From Silene latifolia (lineage: Eukaryota; Streptophyta; Magnoliopsida; Caryophyllales; Caryophyllaceae): DNA of 64,000 bases. The notes under the pieces are model-generated. The model ran no database searches and had not been told where the DNA came from. It saw nothing but the letters and a program-made list of their open reading frames with translations. This document shows positions 23,090 through 35,151 of the stretch, one piece after another. Both the position numbers and the translations under genes were made by a program. The stretch spans positions 13,763,541 through 13,827,540 of the forward strand of contig NC_133537.1 of the NCBI RefSeq assembly GCF_048544455.1, written 5' to 3'. Numbering within the stretch: position 1 is the first letter of the stretch; every line of letters begins with the position of its first letter.

Positions 23090-23584
23090 GGGTGTTAATG
23101 AGCCGAGCCGAGTCCGAGCTTGGCCTTGCTCGGCTTGTGCTCAAGAACCAAAACTCGAGCTTGAGCCGGTCTCGAGCTTACCCGAGCTTGAAAAAAATGT
23201 GCTCGTTATAAAGCTTGGGAATTTTAACGCGAGCTCGAGAAACTCGAGCTCAAATCGAGCCTATATAAAACTGTTTATTTTTTTATTTTATTTTCTTTCG
23301 ATATTTTCAATAACAAGGCTCGTAGGTTATATGTAAAAGTATTTGGCAAATCAGCAAGACATTTGATATGCGTGATACAAAATATAATTTGATAAAATAT
23401 CTTTTATTAAATATCAGTAATATCTTATGTAATCACACAAATTCGAGCCGCTCGCGAGCTTTTCGAGTCGAGCCAGTCTTTGCTCGGCTTGACTCGTTAA
23501 GCTCTCGAGTCGAGCTCGCACGAGCCAAGCTTTGACCGAGTCGATCTCAAGTAGCTCGCGAGCTGTCTCGTCTCATTAACACCT
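23090..23584. mobile_element. MITE-like element with GGTGTTAATGAG ends
   Basis: The left end GGTGTTAATGAGCCGAG and the right end CTCATTAACACC are inverse copies. Inside, GAGCTCG and CTCGAGC motifs recur throughout both halves, so the element can fold back on itself. It is about 495 bp and has no ORF. The ends resemble hAT-type MITEs, but no clean 8-bp duplication was found. Confidence 0.65.
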
Positions 23585-23614
23585 GTAGGTATCCGTCACC
23601 AACCTTTTGATATA

Positions 23615-23813
23615 CTCCTTCCGACCAGGTCATTTGTTGTCTTATTATATTTTCGGGTGTGTTGTAATTATTGTTCTTTTTATTTTAAGAATGTATTTGA
23701 TGAGATAGTTCTCCTTCAATTTGGTCCACTTGTCATCTATTAATTGGCTCTCCCCTTTTTCCTTAGTCTTCGTGCCAAAACCAAATGTCGACAATTGACC
23801 GGGACGGAGGGAG
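23615..23813. mobile_element. Stowaway-type MITE
   Basis: Terminal inverted repeats CTCCTTCCGACC and GGGACGGAGGGAG are flanked by TA on both sides. The interior GTCATTTGTTGTC matches the copies at 38074 and 58488. It is a Tc1/mariner-type non-autonomous element. Confidence 0.85.
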
Positions 23814-23815
23814 TA

Positions 23816-24511
23816 ACAGTGCAGCCGTATATTTGAAGGAATGTTTGGAGCAGCTAGGAATGTGTCCTGGTGATCGTCCTGGTGATGTGATACTGAAGGG
23901 AACAGGAGATATTAGTGAGATCGTTAGCTGTTTCGGATGAGAATACTCCGGTTTCCGGCAATTTCCTGAGCATTAGGCACTCCCAGTCCCAGAATAAGGA
24001 AAGGATATTCATTGGCAAAATAGGAAGTTCATTAAATATCTTTATAACAATGCGGCAGACATAAAGCCCAGACAAACATATACATGAGACATCCCCATCT
24101 CTACATCTGTAACCCTAAATTGTAAATTAAGCCCTGCTGGTGTTGATCGCTCTCAAACTCATCTCAATTTCAATTCTGTGAAAAAAAAAAAAAAGATGTA
24201 TAGAGGAATTCGTGGTGCGATCAAATTCAAAAGAGGGACGACCATGGAAGAAGATGGATTTTCACCTGGTTGATCTATGTTTCCAAGTACCACATCTCCG
24301 ACCCCTATCTAGTCTTCGTAGAGTATGAAAATTGGTTTTGACTTTTACGTATGTCTTACTCTATATAAATCCAATTTTCCAATACTCTAAAATGTAATAC
24401 GTCACCAACTCACCATGCATATGTCGATTAGTTGACAGAATTATAAGTGATCCACGAATTGAGTTTAAATCCGTCAGCTTCATATTTACCCTTATAACTC
24501 CATTTCCACAA

Positions 24512-24544
<33 letters not shown>

Positions 24545-24645
24545 TAAAGCGCCACTCTACATATGTGAGTGAGATTATAATAGCTTAAATTTTGAATAAA
24601 CAGATACGGAGTAGACTGGTAATAGGGCACCAAGTAATTTGTGAG
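23816..24645. other. Unassigned region with A-runs
   Basis: The plus strand around 23818-23938 reads SAAVYLKECLEQLGMCPGDR and on to DISEIVSCFG before a stop. This may be a decayed exon, but I recognise no family. A-runs at 24181-24194 and 24511-24542 may be retroposon tails. Confidence 0.25.
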
Positions 24646-24757
24646 AAATACTTGCGTCCTCCTAGAGGACGTCCTCCCTATACTCAAATGAGGATTTTAC
24701 AATATTTAATTCCTATTTTGGTCATCCTCCTTTGAGTGCAGGGAGGACGCAAGTATT
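24646..24757. repeat. Short foldback element
   Basis: AAATACTTGCGTCCTCC at the left is inverted as GGAGGACGCAAGTATTT at the right. A second paired arm follows (ACTCAAATGAGGA with TCCTCCTTTGAGT). The whole is about 112 bp and would form one hairpin. Confidence 0.75.
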
Positions 24758-25817
24758 TTCCGTAATTTGTAGTGGCTATATCTCTACACTTGAGAAAGCA
24801 GATGCGGAATTCGAAAATGTAACTTTCAATCTGACGGGTTTTTGGTCTAATGACATGATTCTAGGCTTGTTGCTGAGAGCGTCGAATTATAGATTCTTGG
24901 AATGGCCCTTTCAAACTATTAACAGTTGCCAGGCTTACGATGAATCGGAAAGAACATATTAGAAATACTATAGACAACATAACCATTGCTTGGAAAATAA
25001 CCCTTTATTTAAGGTGCAACAAGACATTAGTCAAACTTCAATCTTGAAAAGCAATTACAGCTTCGAAAGACATTAATAAACACCATATCGAAAGACCTAA
25101 ATTTTTTGGAGAAACTAAGAAATACAAAACATACAAGCACTATGCCAGAAAAGTAAAGCTAACCTAGTATAACTAATAAGTAGCAAGAAAATGTCAGTAA
25201 TACAATTAGACAAGTCGGAAAGATGACGAAACAAAACAAAGTTATATCTGGGAGGATGCATAACTAGGGGAACCAAAGCGATCATCCTCAATATAATATG
25301 ATGGGCTATACAAATATGAATATGCATGTCACGCTTCTCCCTTCACTGATAGGGACTTTCGGACTGCCTCAAAAGGAATATCATATTTTGGCTCTTCGTT
25401 GCACAGTTTTAAGATTTGATGTAGACATGCTGGTAAGAAGAAAATTGTTGGTAAATGAATTAAAAAAAAGTTTTAAAGCATTAGTTGAGAAAATAGACGT
25501 CAATAGACCTCTGGATAAAGGTAATGTAAAACAGCCAATGTAAAACAGTCAATCTGGCATTCGCAAAATTAATCCCCTCTTGCACCATTGATTACCCACC
25601 CTGGTTTGGCTTATTACACAGGATCACTCAACTCCCAAGCCCTTAGATTTTTTTTTTTTTTTTATTATTATTTTTTAAAACAGTGAGCCCTTTAGATTTT
25701 GGCTCAACAAGGATGATTAAAAAAAAAAAGGCGTAACATGCCTAATGCTACAAAGAATAATGATACAATCGTAATTTATCTTGGAGTAGATTGCACAGAA
25801 AACTCACCTCATGCACC
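24758..25817. other. 3' flank of the ORP gene
   Basis: No further gene is recognised. The part nearest 25817 is the 3' untranslated region of the minus-strand ORP gene. T-runs at about 25650-25675 and an A-run at 25720 are present. An 81-codon frame at 25298-25543 has no support. Confidence 0.4.
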
Positions 25818-28800
25818 TCATGCAGCAGATGAATCACTATACTGCCATGGGTTGAACTCCTTGTTCGGAGCATCTTCTACCTCAACATTATCCGAGCTAT
25901 CCACAGCTGCACGATGCTCAGCATACTTTCCATTAAATTGATAGATTTCTAACTCGCCCCATGGGGTAGTTGTAACTTCTTCAGTTAAGTCAAACCATTT
26001 TGGGCTAAACTTATCACCCTGGGCTTCTCGAATCCTCTTTTCTGCTCTCTGCCTCTCCTCCAAACTGAAAACGGGAAAGGCGTCAGAAATATTAAAAAAA
26101 GAAAAAATTTACATCATATAACAGGTATCTATTTCCAGGAGAGACTGATAGTCAACCTAAGTTTGTATCCCAAGAAATTTCAGTATGCACATGTGATAAA
26201 AAAAAATCGATGGGAACATCAGTATACACCACAAGACTTAAATCCCTTCATACTTGGAAAAACTTTTATAGTGTATTCAAAAGAAAAATAGCAAGGCAAA
26301 ATACCTGCTCTTCTCTGCACCGGCCTTGGACAGATCACCCATCTCAAGAGCAAATCTATCTGGCCGTAAACGTGAGTCTGATGCCAATAGCTTCTTAGGG
26401 GCTGTCTCAAAACTGTTGATCTTGTGAGCAAAGTGAGTGTATTGAAATTTGTCATTTTGGGGGGTATCTGCCACATGCCAGACCTGCAAAGCAAACTAAT
26501 CACACGCAGATATGGAAAATGAATGATGATCAAACTAGGAGAAGCTTAACATTAAAAAGTCTTTCAGTCCATTGAATTACAATGTAGCTAGATCAAGGTA
26601 GTTAGATCTGTGGCACAGCAGTCGCGACTCATAAAATACGAGGGGCTAGCTGCAACAGCGATGAGATGAAGGCATCTCGTAGCCAGTAGGTGTCGATTAA
26701 CATGTACGAAGTAGATTAAATATATATAAAAACAGTAGTTATAAAATGAGTTCAATGTCTGTGTAGACTGTTGATGGAAAAAAACATCAGTCTCAAGTGA
26801 CCAATTCTTGACAAATCTAGATTATAGAAAATAGCCTTCAAATTTGAAGTCAGACGAGTTATGACTTCTCCTCATAAAAAAATGACGTATGAAAGAAAAA
26901 AAAACAGGCACTGCCAAAATATTAACCTCTTTCAATTCCGTGCCAGGAAGAGGCTCCCCTTCTGCATCACAAGGCTGGTAACTCATTGACTCGTTCCATT
27001 TACCAGTCATCAAAATTTTAGGTTCCTCATTAGCATCATACACGTATCCATCCACCTCATAACGACCAGCGCTGCGAGGAAATGTGAGCTCAAGTAAGCC
27101 AAAATACACAACATGACAAAATGTCTTGAAACTCAAAAAGGATGTGTTAGCATATTGCCAAATGTGATAAACATATAGCTAGCAAAACACTGGCTTTTCA
27201 TAGCAAATACTCCAACAAACTTATATCAGTGTTATACCAACAAAAAGAGAAGTGGCAAGATTGCAAGAAAGGCCCCAAAAGTTTTGCAGGCAATAGGTTA
27301 AACATACCCAAACCAGCCACATGGTTGGAAATAAAGCACAACTTTATCCCCTGTAGTTAAATTAGTCATTATCATCTCGCCAGGTGAATCAACCCATGTT
27401 CGACCAAATATCAAGTTGTTGACTTTAGTAAGAGGTGGAACTAATTCCAAAACTACGCCATCTTTTTTCAGCGTCACACGTGTCCTGCATCCATCATTAA
27501 CACAAGAAAACATATTACCATCACTACAAACAAGGATGGTTTCAACTTAGGTGTTTCTCAAACTACTATACTTCCACCAAATACTATGCATACCAGCAGT
27601 ATATCATTTATCAATCCAGGTGAAAAGATAACAGACAATCCTAACAATAAATAAAAAATGACTAGTTTATAAAAACATAAACATCAAACGTTTCCGACAA
27701 TGTACAATTGACGGGCAACAGCTTTGAGTATCATATCAATTAGATTCTGAGAATTAGAATTTAGACTTTTAGAGAGGATTAGAAGCAGCACAACAGCAAA
27801 AGTCTTAGTCTCAAAAGGAACCCTGACTAGGAGGACACGAAAAATAAAGATAGGTAATAAGAAAACTTTCACTATGCTTCCAACATAAGAAATAAGCATA
27901 CGACTACCTCCTAGAATGGAACTAATACATATCGCAATTCAGACCATGGGAACTAACTTTCTTTGAATTTTCATGGCCAGATTCACCCTTGAATTCTTGA
28001 GAGGAGCATGCGATATTAATACAACAAAGAAAGGGCTAGCTTCGCAAAGCGACCCAAGCCACAGATGGAACGGAAGCCTAATTCTCAGCTACTTCATATT
28101 ACCAAACACCAATACTTCAAAGAAAAAAATGATATTTACCTTCCAACAGGATAGACATCGACAGAATTGCCCAGAAATTTGGTTTTCAGCTTTGATGTAA
28201 CATCATATGTAAAATGCTCATTTTCAGAGTGCCCGGCACTCATAGGAGGATGATGACTCACCTATATCACAAAAACAGAACACCACCACTTATCACTCAG
28301 AAGAACCTAGTCCCCTTAAACACTTTTAGGTCTGAGCAGCAATGCTCAAGGCACTAGGATTTGTGTAGCATTGAAAGCTACATTCAGGTTTATGCAAAAT
28401 GACAGGAGTCCATAGTAAGTGATGACATTAGATTATACCTGTTCCGATATGAAAGAAATCCCATGATGATTTACCATTTCATAGGTTTCACCAAGAATGG
28501 GATTAAAAGGTTTCCAAGTGCGTTGATAAGCATAGTACACAGAGATTGCCCAAGATGCTGCAGATCATAAAAGGAACATTAACTTTACTATCAAATGATA
28601 ATAGAGCAGACTCAAAACTCCACAAAAAACCCTGCTCACCAGAATACACAAGCCGCATATAAGGATCTTCACAAACATCTGCTTGATCTAACAGGTAGCA
28701 GTATTCCATAAGCTGCCAGAGCAACAGATTAGGTATGGTATTAGTGACAGTCCAACACAAGCTATCTTCGCCAACATAACACTCTCATGGAGAAAGAGGA

Positions 28801-30714
28801 TACACAAACCTCAGCCATTTTCTGCAGCATAGTCATAGGCTCAAAAATCACAACAGGAAGTGTTACCATTGATGTAATATCTGCTCCAACATATTTTTGC
28901 ATCATTCTCCAGTAACTATCTCTGTCCTGTAATAAATAACTTGAAACGAATCAGTATTTGACTGCTGATTCCGGTAGCAGCCGTAAATAGCTGTCCAGCT
29001 CCAGCCTCCAAGTCTTCAACTAAGCAGATTTGTCTCAAACTCTCAGTGTCTACATGCTTAAAAGAGTAACAAGTTGCTAAAAATATTTAACCAAACAGAT
29101 GGGTTTCAAAAGAATAACTCAAGTTCTAATAATTAACTTGTGCAACAAACGGGCCTTTGCTAGGCTTTATCTCTTAATTTAAAATATAGGAACAAAATCA
29201 ATCCACTTCTTTTACTTGTCCATAGAGACACTCAGGGAAGGATTACCATTCAACACAAGCATGTCATTCTAATTTTCCTAACTCGCAACGTCACAACATA
29301 CTTCTAGGGACAACATAGGACTAGGGGACAATTCATTAAATCTACATGAGCTTCTCAATAAGGCGACGAGTGGCATATTAATAATCCAACATGAGATGAT
29401 GTCATCAAAATCATTAATCTTATTGCAAACCCCAAAGCAAATCACCGAGTTTGAGGGATTATTTATACGAGTTATGTGAACCAGGTGCCTGAAGTTCAAG
29501 ATCTTACAGATAGGGGTTGCTAGCGGGAATACAGCATTATAGCTAACTAATTAATTGAATTGACTAAAAGAGAACATGAACCTCTTGCCTCCACCTTCCT
29601 CTCTGAGCCTCTTCTTCAGCGTCATCCTGCCCTCCTTCCGGATTTATTACTTCCAGATTTTCATATCCAAGTAAACTACACAATAAACTCACATCATACA
29701 CATAAATCAAATGTATCATACTACATAGCAATTGTGACAAAATATCTAAAATTAACCCGTTCACAAAATTTAACTATTTAACTAAATTTCATTAAAAAAA
29801 CACAAACTAAGCTCTAACAATGCGAATTAAGCTCAACATAATAACAAATCAATAATAAAGCTCAAATTCAGCAACGGCACCGCCAATCAACAAATGCAAT
29901 CACGAGTCAATGTAAATAATCAGCTACTTGGGCGCCAATTAGGCTCAATTTCATTCAAAATTGATGAAAACTCATAATCCAACCCTTAGACTAGCATGAT
30001 CGAGAAAAAAAAGCGAAGTAAGCTACAAGCCTACAACAATACGAAATAAGCTTAAGGTAGTTAAGACGATACCAATCAAATCTAAACACAATTTATCGAA
30101 CAATCAGCTACTTAGACGCAAATTAAGCTCTATTTCATTCAAAATCGTTGAGAAAAATCACAATCCAGCACTTAAACTAGTAGTATAATTTAACGTATCA
30201 TGCAAATCAATCGATATCAAATTTTCCAGCCAAATTCTTCCATAATAACGAACATTAATTCACACTAAACAACGAATTCAATCACTTCAACTACGATGAG
30301 AATTAAGCTCAAAATCACTAAAACATTCAAATCAAACTTAATCGGTCAAAAATCAACGGCTACTAAATTTTCCGCCTAAATTCTTCCATAACAACGAACA
30401 GCGAATTCAAACATATCATTACATCGATAAGAATTAAGCTCAAAATCACTAAAAATAGGCGAAAAACAACGAATTCAAACCCTATAACTAAGAAGATTCA
30501 CCAAAACATTCAAATTAAACTTGAAACAATCGAAAATTAATTTCCGTATAAAGCGTAATTCGCAACACATGATCAAATAAACAAACAAAAAATGAAAACG
30601 ATAAGAAATTCACCCGTTGACAGATCTATGCATGGCGTTACTGAACATGGAGAATCCAGAAGATACGGAAGCGAAAAATCCTTTGTTCTCCAATTTCTTC
30701 TTAGGGCTCGGCAT
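25818..30714 (-). CDS. Oxysterol-binding protein-related protein, ORP3 type (complete, 10 exons)
   Basis: Lipid-transfer protein of the OSBP/ORP family, short type without a PH domain; plant ORP3a binds sterol and acts at the ER. Exons (minus): 30714-30614, 29675-29582, 28926-28810, 28712-28640, 28557-28439, 28261-28140, 27484-27308, 27071-26927, 26483-26305, 26064-25818. All junctions are GT/AG and in phase, giving 457 aa, the usual length. The first residues are [20 protein letters not shown]. The family fingerprint EQVSHHPP is at residues 167-174, and the C-terminal region has [10 protein letters not shown] and the WFDL motif at 399-402, which in Arabidopsis ORP3a binds VAP-type ER proteins. 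The order and sizes match the Arabidopsis ORP3 paralogues as I recall them. The start is fixed by the conserved N terminus. The next gene upstream is divergent, 5.8 kb away. No defect is seen. Confidence 0.95.
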
Positions 30715-31027
30715 CTTCTTAATCGTAATAATAATAATTTATTGCAATCGATAAATAATTGTGCAGATTAAATTAAATTGAATTGAATTGGGAATTGATG
30801 AAGATGAGGAACCCTAGATCGATCGAAAATTGAAGTGATTATATAGTTGGAAAGGCGGCTTCGTCGAAATTTTCTGGTTATTTCAAACGACGATCATTAT
30901 TAATTCGTTCATTATCGTTACTAATTGCTTCAACATTTTGAAATCCTTTTAAATAATGCGAATAATTAATTATATGCGGAATAATAAATTGTTATTTCGA
31001 CTCATGTCTTAATTATTTATGGGTGGT
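30715..31027. other. 5' flank of the ORP gene
   Basis: This holds the 5' untranslated region and promoter of the minus-strand ORP gene, which cannot be delimited by eye. It is AT-rich with no other feature. Confidence 0.45.
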
Positions 31028-31815
31028 GATTTTCGCACTATTTTACTCATTATAGTACACTTTTGACAATTATACCCTTCTTATTTCCCTTTTTATTTTT
31101 TCTCTCTAATCTCTCTCTAATGTGTTCTCTCTAATTAAGCACGCTAATTCTCCGTAAATAAATTATGTACTGCATTGATAAATTATGTACTTCATTGAAA
31201 TTTATTTTACACAAACACATTCACGGTATTGATAAATTATTTTTACAAACACATCTAATGCATTTACAATACGGTTACGTATTACCTTGAAAAATAAATC
31301 TAACCCGTTATTTCATACTTCGTTGAAAAAAAAAAGCTAATTAAACTAATTACTCCATAGTCCGTACTGCGTTGCTCTCCTTGCTCCACAAAGTGAAAAT
31401 TGGTTTGAGCCTTTGAGGGGAAGTGATAGTTTGAGTTTTAAATTGAGTTTGAAGGTTACACTTATTTCTCAGAAAGTAGGTTTTCAAGTAAATGAGGCTG
31501 TAGTATCTTGTGGAAAGAATAGGACGGTGATTCCCCAATTAATTTGAACATAAACCCTAATTAAAAAGGCTACAAAACTTTAATAAATAGTCAATTTAAT
31601 TATTAATAATGAATAAGTGAATTAAATCCATGCTCTATAATAAATTAATAATCATTCATAATTGAAGAATTTGAAAGGGGTTGGAGGAAGTTAAGGATTT
31701 AGCAATAGAGAGAAGGGAGAAATAATTAAATTTGATGATTTTTAGTCAAGGGTAAAGAAATGGAAAAATTGGTGTAAAAAGTACTGTAATGAGTAAAATG
31801 TGTACTGCGAAAATC
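31028..31815. mobile_element. Inverted-repeat element with GATTTTCGCA ends
   Basis: GATTTTCGCACTATTTTACT at the left is mirrored at the right (AGTAAAATGTGTACTGCGAAAATC), and pairing extends about 50 bp inward. It is about 790 bp, AT-rich and non-coding. It looks like a non-autonomous DNA transposon. No target duplication was found, so the superfamily is open. Confidence 0.6.
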
Positions 31816-32712
31816 TATTTGTATTCGTAAAACATACGGGGAAGAAATGATTGAGACAATGAGATTAGATTGGTCTCTGGAGAGACGGTCTCGACATAAA
31901 TTTATTGTTTTATCATCGCTTACTCATTACTTAACCATTTTGAAATCTTTCTAAAAAGCATTGACAAATACGGAGTTATAATAAATTGTTATTTTCATTT
32001 GGATTGGATGATACTTGGAATTTGATAAAATAATCGGAAAAACTTAACATTAGATACAGGAAGATACGTTATTGGGACTTGGGAGTGGTGTGTTTGTCTC
32101 TAGCAACCGTGAGATTGAAAACACGTATCTTAAGCTTAAGGTATTTTTAATCCTACATAGGCCTCGTGTGAGTAATGTTTTTCCAATTGGTCTCATAACA
32201 TCTCACTTAACTTTGTCTCGTTTTGACGAATATGTTTAAATCCTCCATATATCTTTTTTGGAAAAAAATGATGCTTGTCTTAAAAGTAAAACATGTCAAA
32301 TAATGTCACACTTGATTCGATGAAACAAACTTTTTTTAGTTTCGCAATCATTTTATTTTTATCTCATTTATTTTAACTCATTTTAAGTTTTAATATAGAG
32401 ATATTCGTCTTAAATAAAAATCCGTCTCTCGAATATTCAAGCACACCAAAGAGATTAATAGTCAACGAAAATTCTATACCCAAATTTCAACTTTGCCTGA
32501 CTGGTAAGTTGTACTTTGTTGAATAATGATATTGATATTTTGTTATGTGACTATTGAAAACTACACTATGACAAATTGACAACAATGACTTCGTTAGCGA
32601 CTTCACGTGATCATACAACTCATGCTTCTGTACCGCATGACGGCATGAGGTGATCATACATTCATTTGCACATCTATCTATACAATCTTATTAAAATGAA
32701 ATTTAAAATGTA
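31816..32712. other. Unassigned AT-rich intergenic DNA
   Basis: Contains the palindromic GAGACGGTCTC motif near 31882, also scattered near 62690-62950. No gene is recognised. Confidence 0.4.
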
Positions 32713-32986
32713 CTCCCTCCTATTCCGGATAAGTATCTCATTTGGACAATGGCACGAAAATTAAGAAATATAGTTAAAATAATGAAAATTATTGTATAGG
32801 GGTAAAAATATATGAGTTAAATAATGAAAAGTATTGAATATGATGGGTTATGGGTGGTTGGGGTGGTAAATAAAGAAAAGAGCTAAGGGTAGGAAAGTAA
32901 AAAAACCATGTCCAAATATGGCAATGGGACAGTTATGTGAATAGACGAAAATGGCAAATAGGACAGTTATTTAGAATAGGAGGAAG
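32713..32986. mobile_element. MITE with CTCCCTCCTATTCC ends
   Basis: CTCCCTCCTATTCCGGATAA at the left pairs with TTAGAATAGGAGGAAG at the right, flanked by TA on both sides, so it is Stowaway-like. It is 274 bp and non-coding. Confidence 0.78.
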
Positions 32987-33099
32987 TAATATACAGATCA
33001 ATTAAATTACATCTAACGTTAGCAAAAAACCACGTCATTTACTATACATGACATGTCAAATTTTAATGTGACGAGGATCAACTTAAAATTTTTGTATTA

Positions 33100-33370
33100 A
33101 AATATATTAATAAATTAATTAAAACTCTTTACATTACTTGCTACCATCATTTTTGTTATATATTTTTTCCTATTTAATTCATTTTTGTAATAAAACATAT
33201 TAATAAATTGATTAAAACTCTTTATAATACTTAACACCCACCAAATTAATTAATATTTTTTTCTATTTAATTAATTTTTATAATAAAATATATTAATAAG
33301 TTGATTAAAACTCTTCATATTACTTAATCCTCACCATTTTCATTAAAAAAATTTCTTATTTAATTCACCT
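33100..33370. repeat. AT-rich tandem repeat, period about 93 bp
   Basis: The block ATTAATAARTTRATTAAAAC recurs at about 33106, 33199 and 33292, each followed by similar T-rich spacer sequence. That is nearly three copies. Confidence 0.65.
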
Positions 33371-33412
33371 CTTGAATTTCTCGGCATTCAATTATCTTAT
33401 TCCACAATACCA

Positions 33413-33842
33413 CAAAATACCCTTAAAGTTTGCCACTTTGCACGAAATACCCAAATTTTTGATCCGTAAATCTTAAAAAGGTCATAACTCATGTTTACGA
33501 GTTCCAAAAGTGACGAATTTTTTTCCCAAATAGCTCATCTTTCCGAGAACTACAATTTGGAAAAAAAAATTGTCGCATTTGGATTCCGCTACTAGGAGTT
33601 ATTGTGTGTCAAAGTTTTTTCGACCGAACAAACTTCGAGTGAGCATATCTCCTGGTCAAGAGTTCCAAACTCGTCAAAATTTTTTTTCAAATCGTAGTAC
33701 TCGGAAAGATAATCGATTTGAAAAAATAATCTTCACTTTATGAGTTCGTAAACACGAGTTATGTCCTCTTTAAGTTTTCCGGATCAAAAATTTGGGTATT
33801 TTGTGCAAAATGACCAACTTCAGGGGTACCGCGTGAATTATC
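33413..33842. repeat. 430-bp foldback element
   Basis: The two halves are inverse copies over about 150 bp. The left AATACCCAAATTTTTGATCC matches the right GGATCAAAAATTTGGGTATT, and the left CATAACTCATGTTTACGAGT matches the right CGTAAACACGAGTTATG. The loop is about 90 bp. It is non-coding. Confidence 0.75.
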
Positions 33843-33977
33843 CGTAGTTTATATTCCTTCATTTATTTATTTAATACCTATTTTCCATTTGTCCACGAGT
33901 TTCTAAGTTGTGGGCTATATATTTTATGCTTTAATTTATTCTTTTGATTATGGTGAGTACAAATATATTTGTATGTT

Positions 33978-35037
33978 TATTAGGATATTGGGCCTATACT
34001 AGGCCCGGCTACCATTAGGGCTGGCCATTTTAGGGTTAGGGTTTCATTAAGTTGGGAGGTATTATAAATACCAGGTATTATAAATACCTCACCATATCGA
34101 TGTAAAACAACAACTCAATAATACAATTCTCCCTTATGCATTTATCTCACTCTCTATAAACTTAACACTTAACATGGTATCAGAGCCTCACGCTCTTGAG
34201 GCCTAAAAACGATCTTCCGCCGCCCTGCCGGAGGGACTAATGAATTAGGGTGCTCTCCGGCGGGATTTTTTTTTTTTTTTTTAAAAAAAAAAAACTCTCA
34301 AAATATTAGTGCCGATAATTGTATGCGCATACAGCCATATTCATTCATTCATATGATTTGTTTTCATCTCATCATTACTTATTGAAGGGATGACTGATGA
34401 TGAGGTGCTAATTTTGTGCGTTGTGTTTCGACTTTTGTCGATTTTCCATTTTTTTACCTAGAATAAATTGCCCAAACCTAAAAAAAAAAAATCGTGATTC
34501 TTCTCTTTCGAAAATCATCAATTCTGACCAAGGTAGCACTGAAAAAAAAACTGGCGAATTACGCACTGAAAAAACTGGCGAGTTACGCACTGAAAAAACT
34601 GGCGAGTTACGCACCCAAAAAGACTGGCGAGTTACGCAAGAAATTGTCTGGCGAGTCCTATACGCACCCAAAAAAGAAGTGTCTGGCGAGTCCTATACGC
34701 AATATCTACTGCCTTGCGACGATGAGAAGTTTTTCATAAAGAAGATTCGTGAAGATTTGAAAATCCATGTTTTTATTTTAATTATTATCTGCTTGTATTT
34801 TTCTTGTTTTCCAATCGTAAAGTTCGTAATACACTGCCTTTACAATTGCAGGAGGGTATTAGGATACTGGGCCTATACTAGGCCCGGCTACCATTAGGGT
34901 TGACCATTTTAGGGTTAGGGTTTCATTAAGTTGGGAGGTATTATAAATACCTTACCATATCGATGCAAAACAACAACTCAATAATACAATTCTCCCTTAT
35001 GCATTTATCTCACTCTCTATAAACTTAACACTTAACA
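33978..35037 (+). mobile_element. TRIM retroelement with non-canonical TA...CA ends
   Basis: Two short LTRs (33978-34174 and 34857-35037) start TATTAGGATA and end CTTAACA. ATGTT flanks the element on both sides (33973-33977 and 35038-35042). TGGTATCAGAGCC abuts the left LTR (34175-34187), and AGGAGGG abuts the right LTR. The internal region is 682 bp and encodes no retroviral-type protein. TACA ends are a known rare LTR class. The LTRs are similar apart from a short local duplication, so the insertion is fairly young. It is a non-autonomous fossil. Confidence 0.87.
34533..34700 (+). repeat. 24-bp tandem repeat inside the TRIM
   Basis: The unit GAAAAAACTGGCGAGTTACG recurs about four times, followed by two longer variants containing TCTGGCGAGTCCTATACGCA. 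The reading frames through it (TEKTGELR repeats) follow from the repeat and are not evidence of a gene. Confidence 0.75.
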
Positions 35038-35042
35038 ATGTT

Positions 35043-35055
35043 GTTATCGTTCGTT

Positions 35056-35149
<94 letters not shown>

Positions 35150-35151
35150 GT
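35043..35151 (+). repeat. GTT trinucleotide microsatellite
   Basis: About 34 GTT units follow directly after the TRIM's right target duplication. Part of that duplication (TGTT) may have seeded the run. Confidence 0.9.

Noticed and set aside
24361-24687. 108-codon minus-strand frame with a Phe run
   Set aside because: The Phe run is an A-run read backwards and there is no conserved domain. A retroposon tail is more likely.
34421-34897. A 158-codon protein gene with TEKTGELR repeats
   Set aside because: It lies wholly in a TRIM and runs into its right LTR. The open frame is a by-product of a 24-bp tandem repeat.
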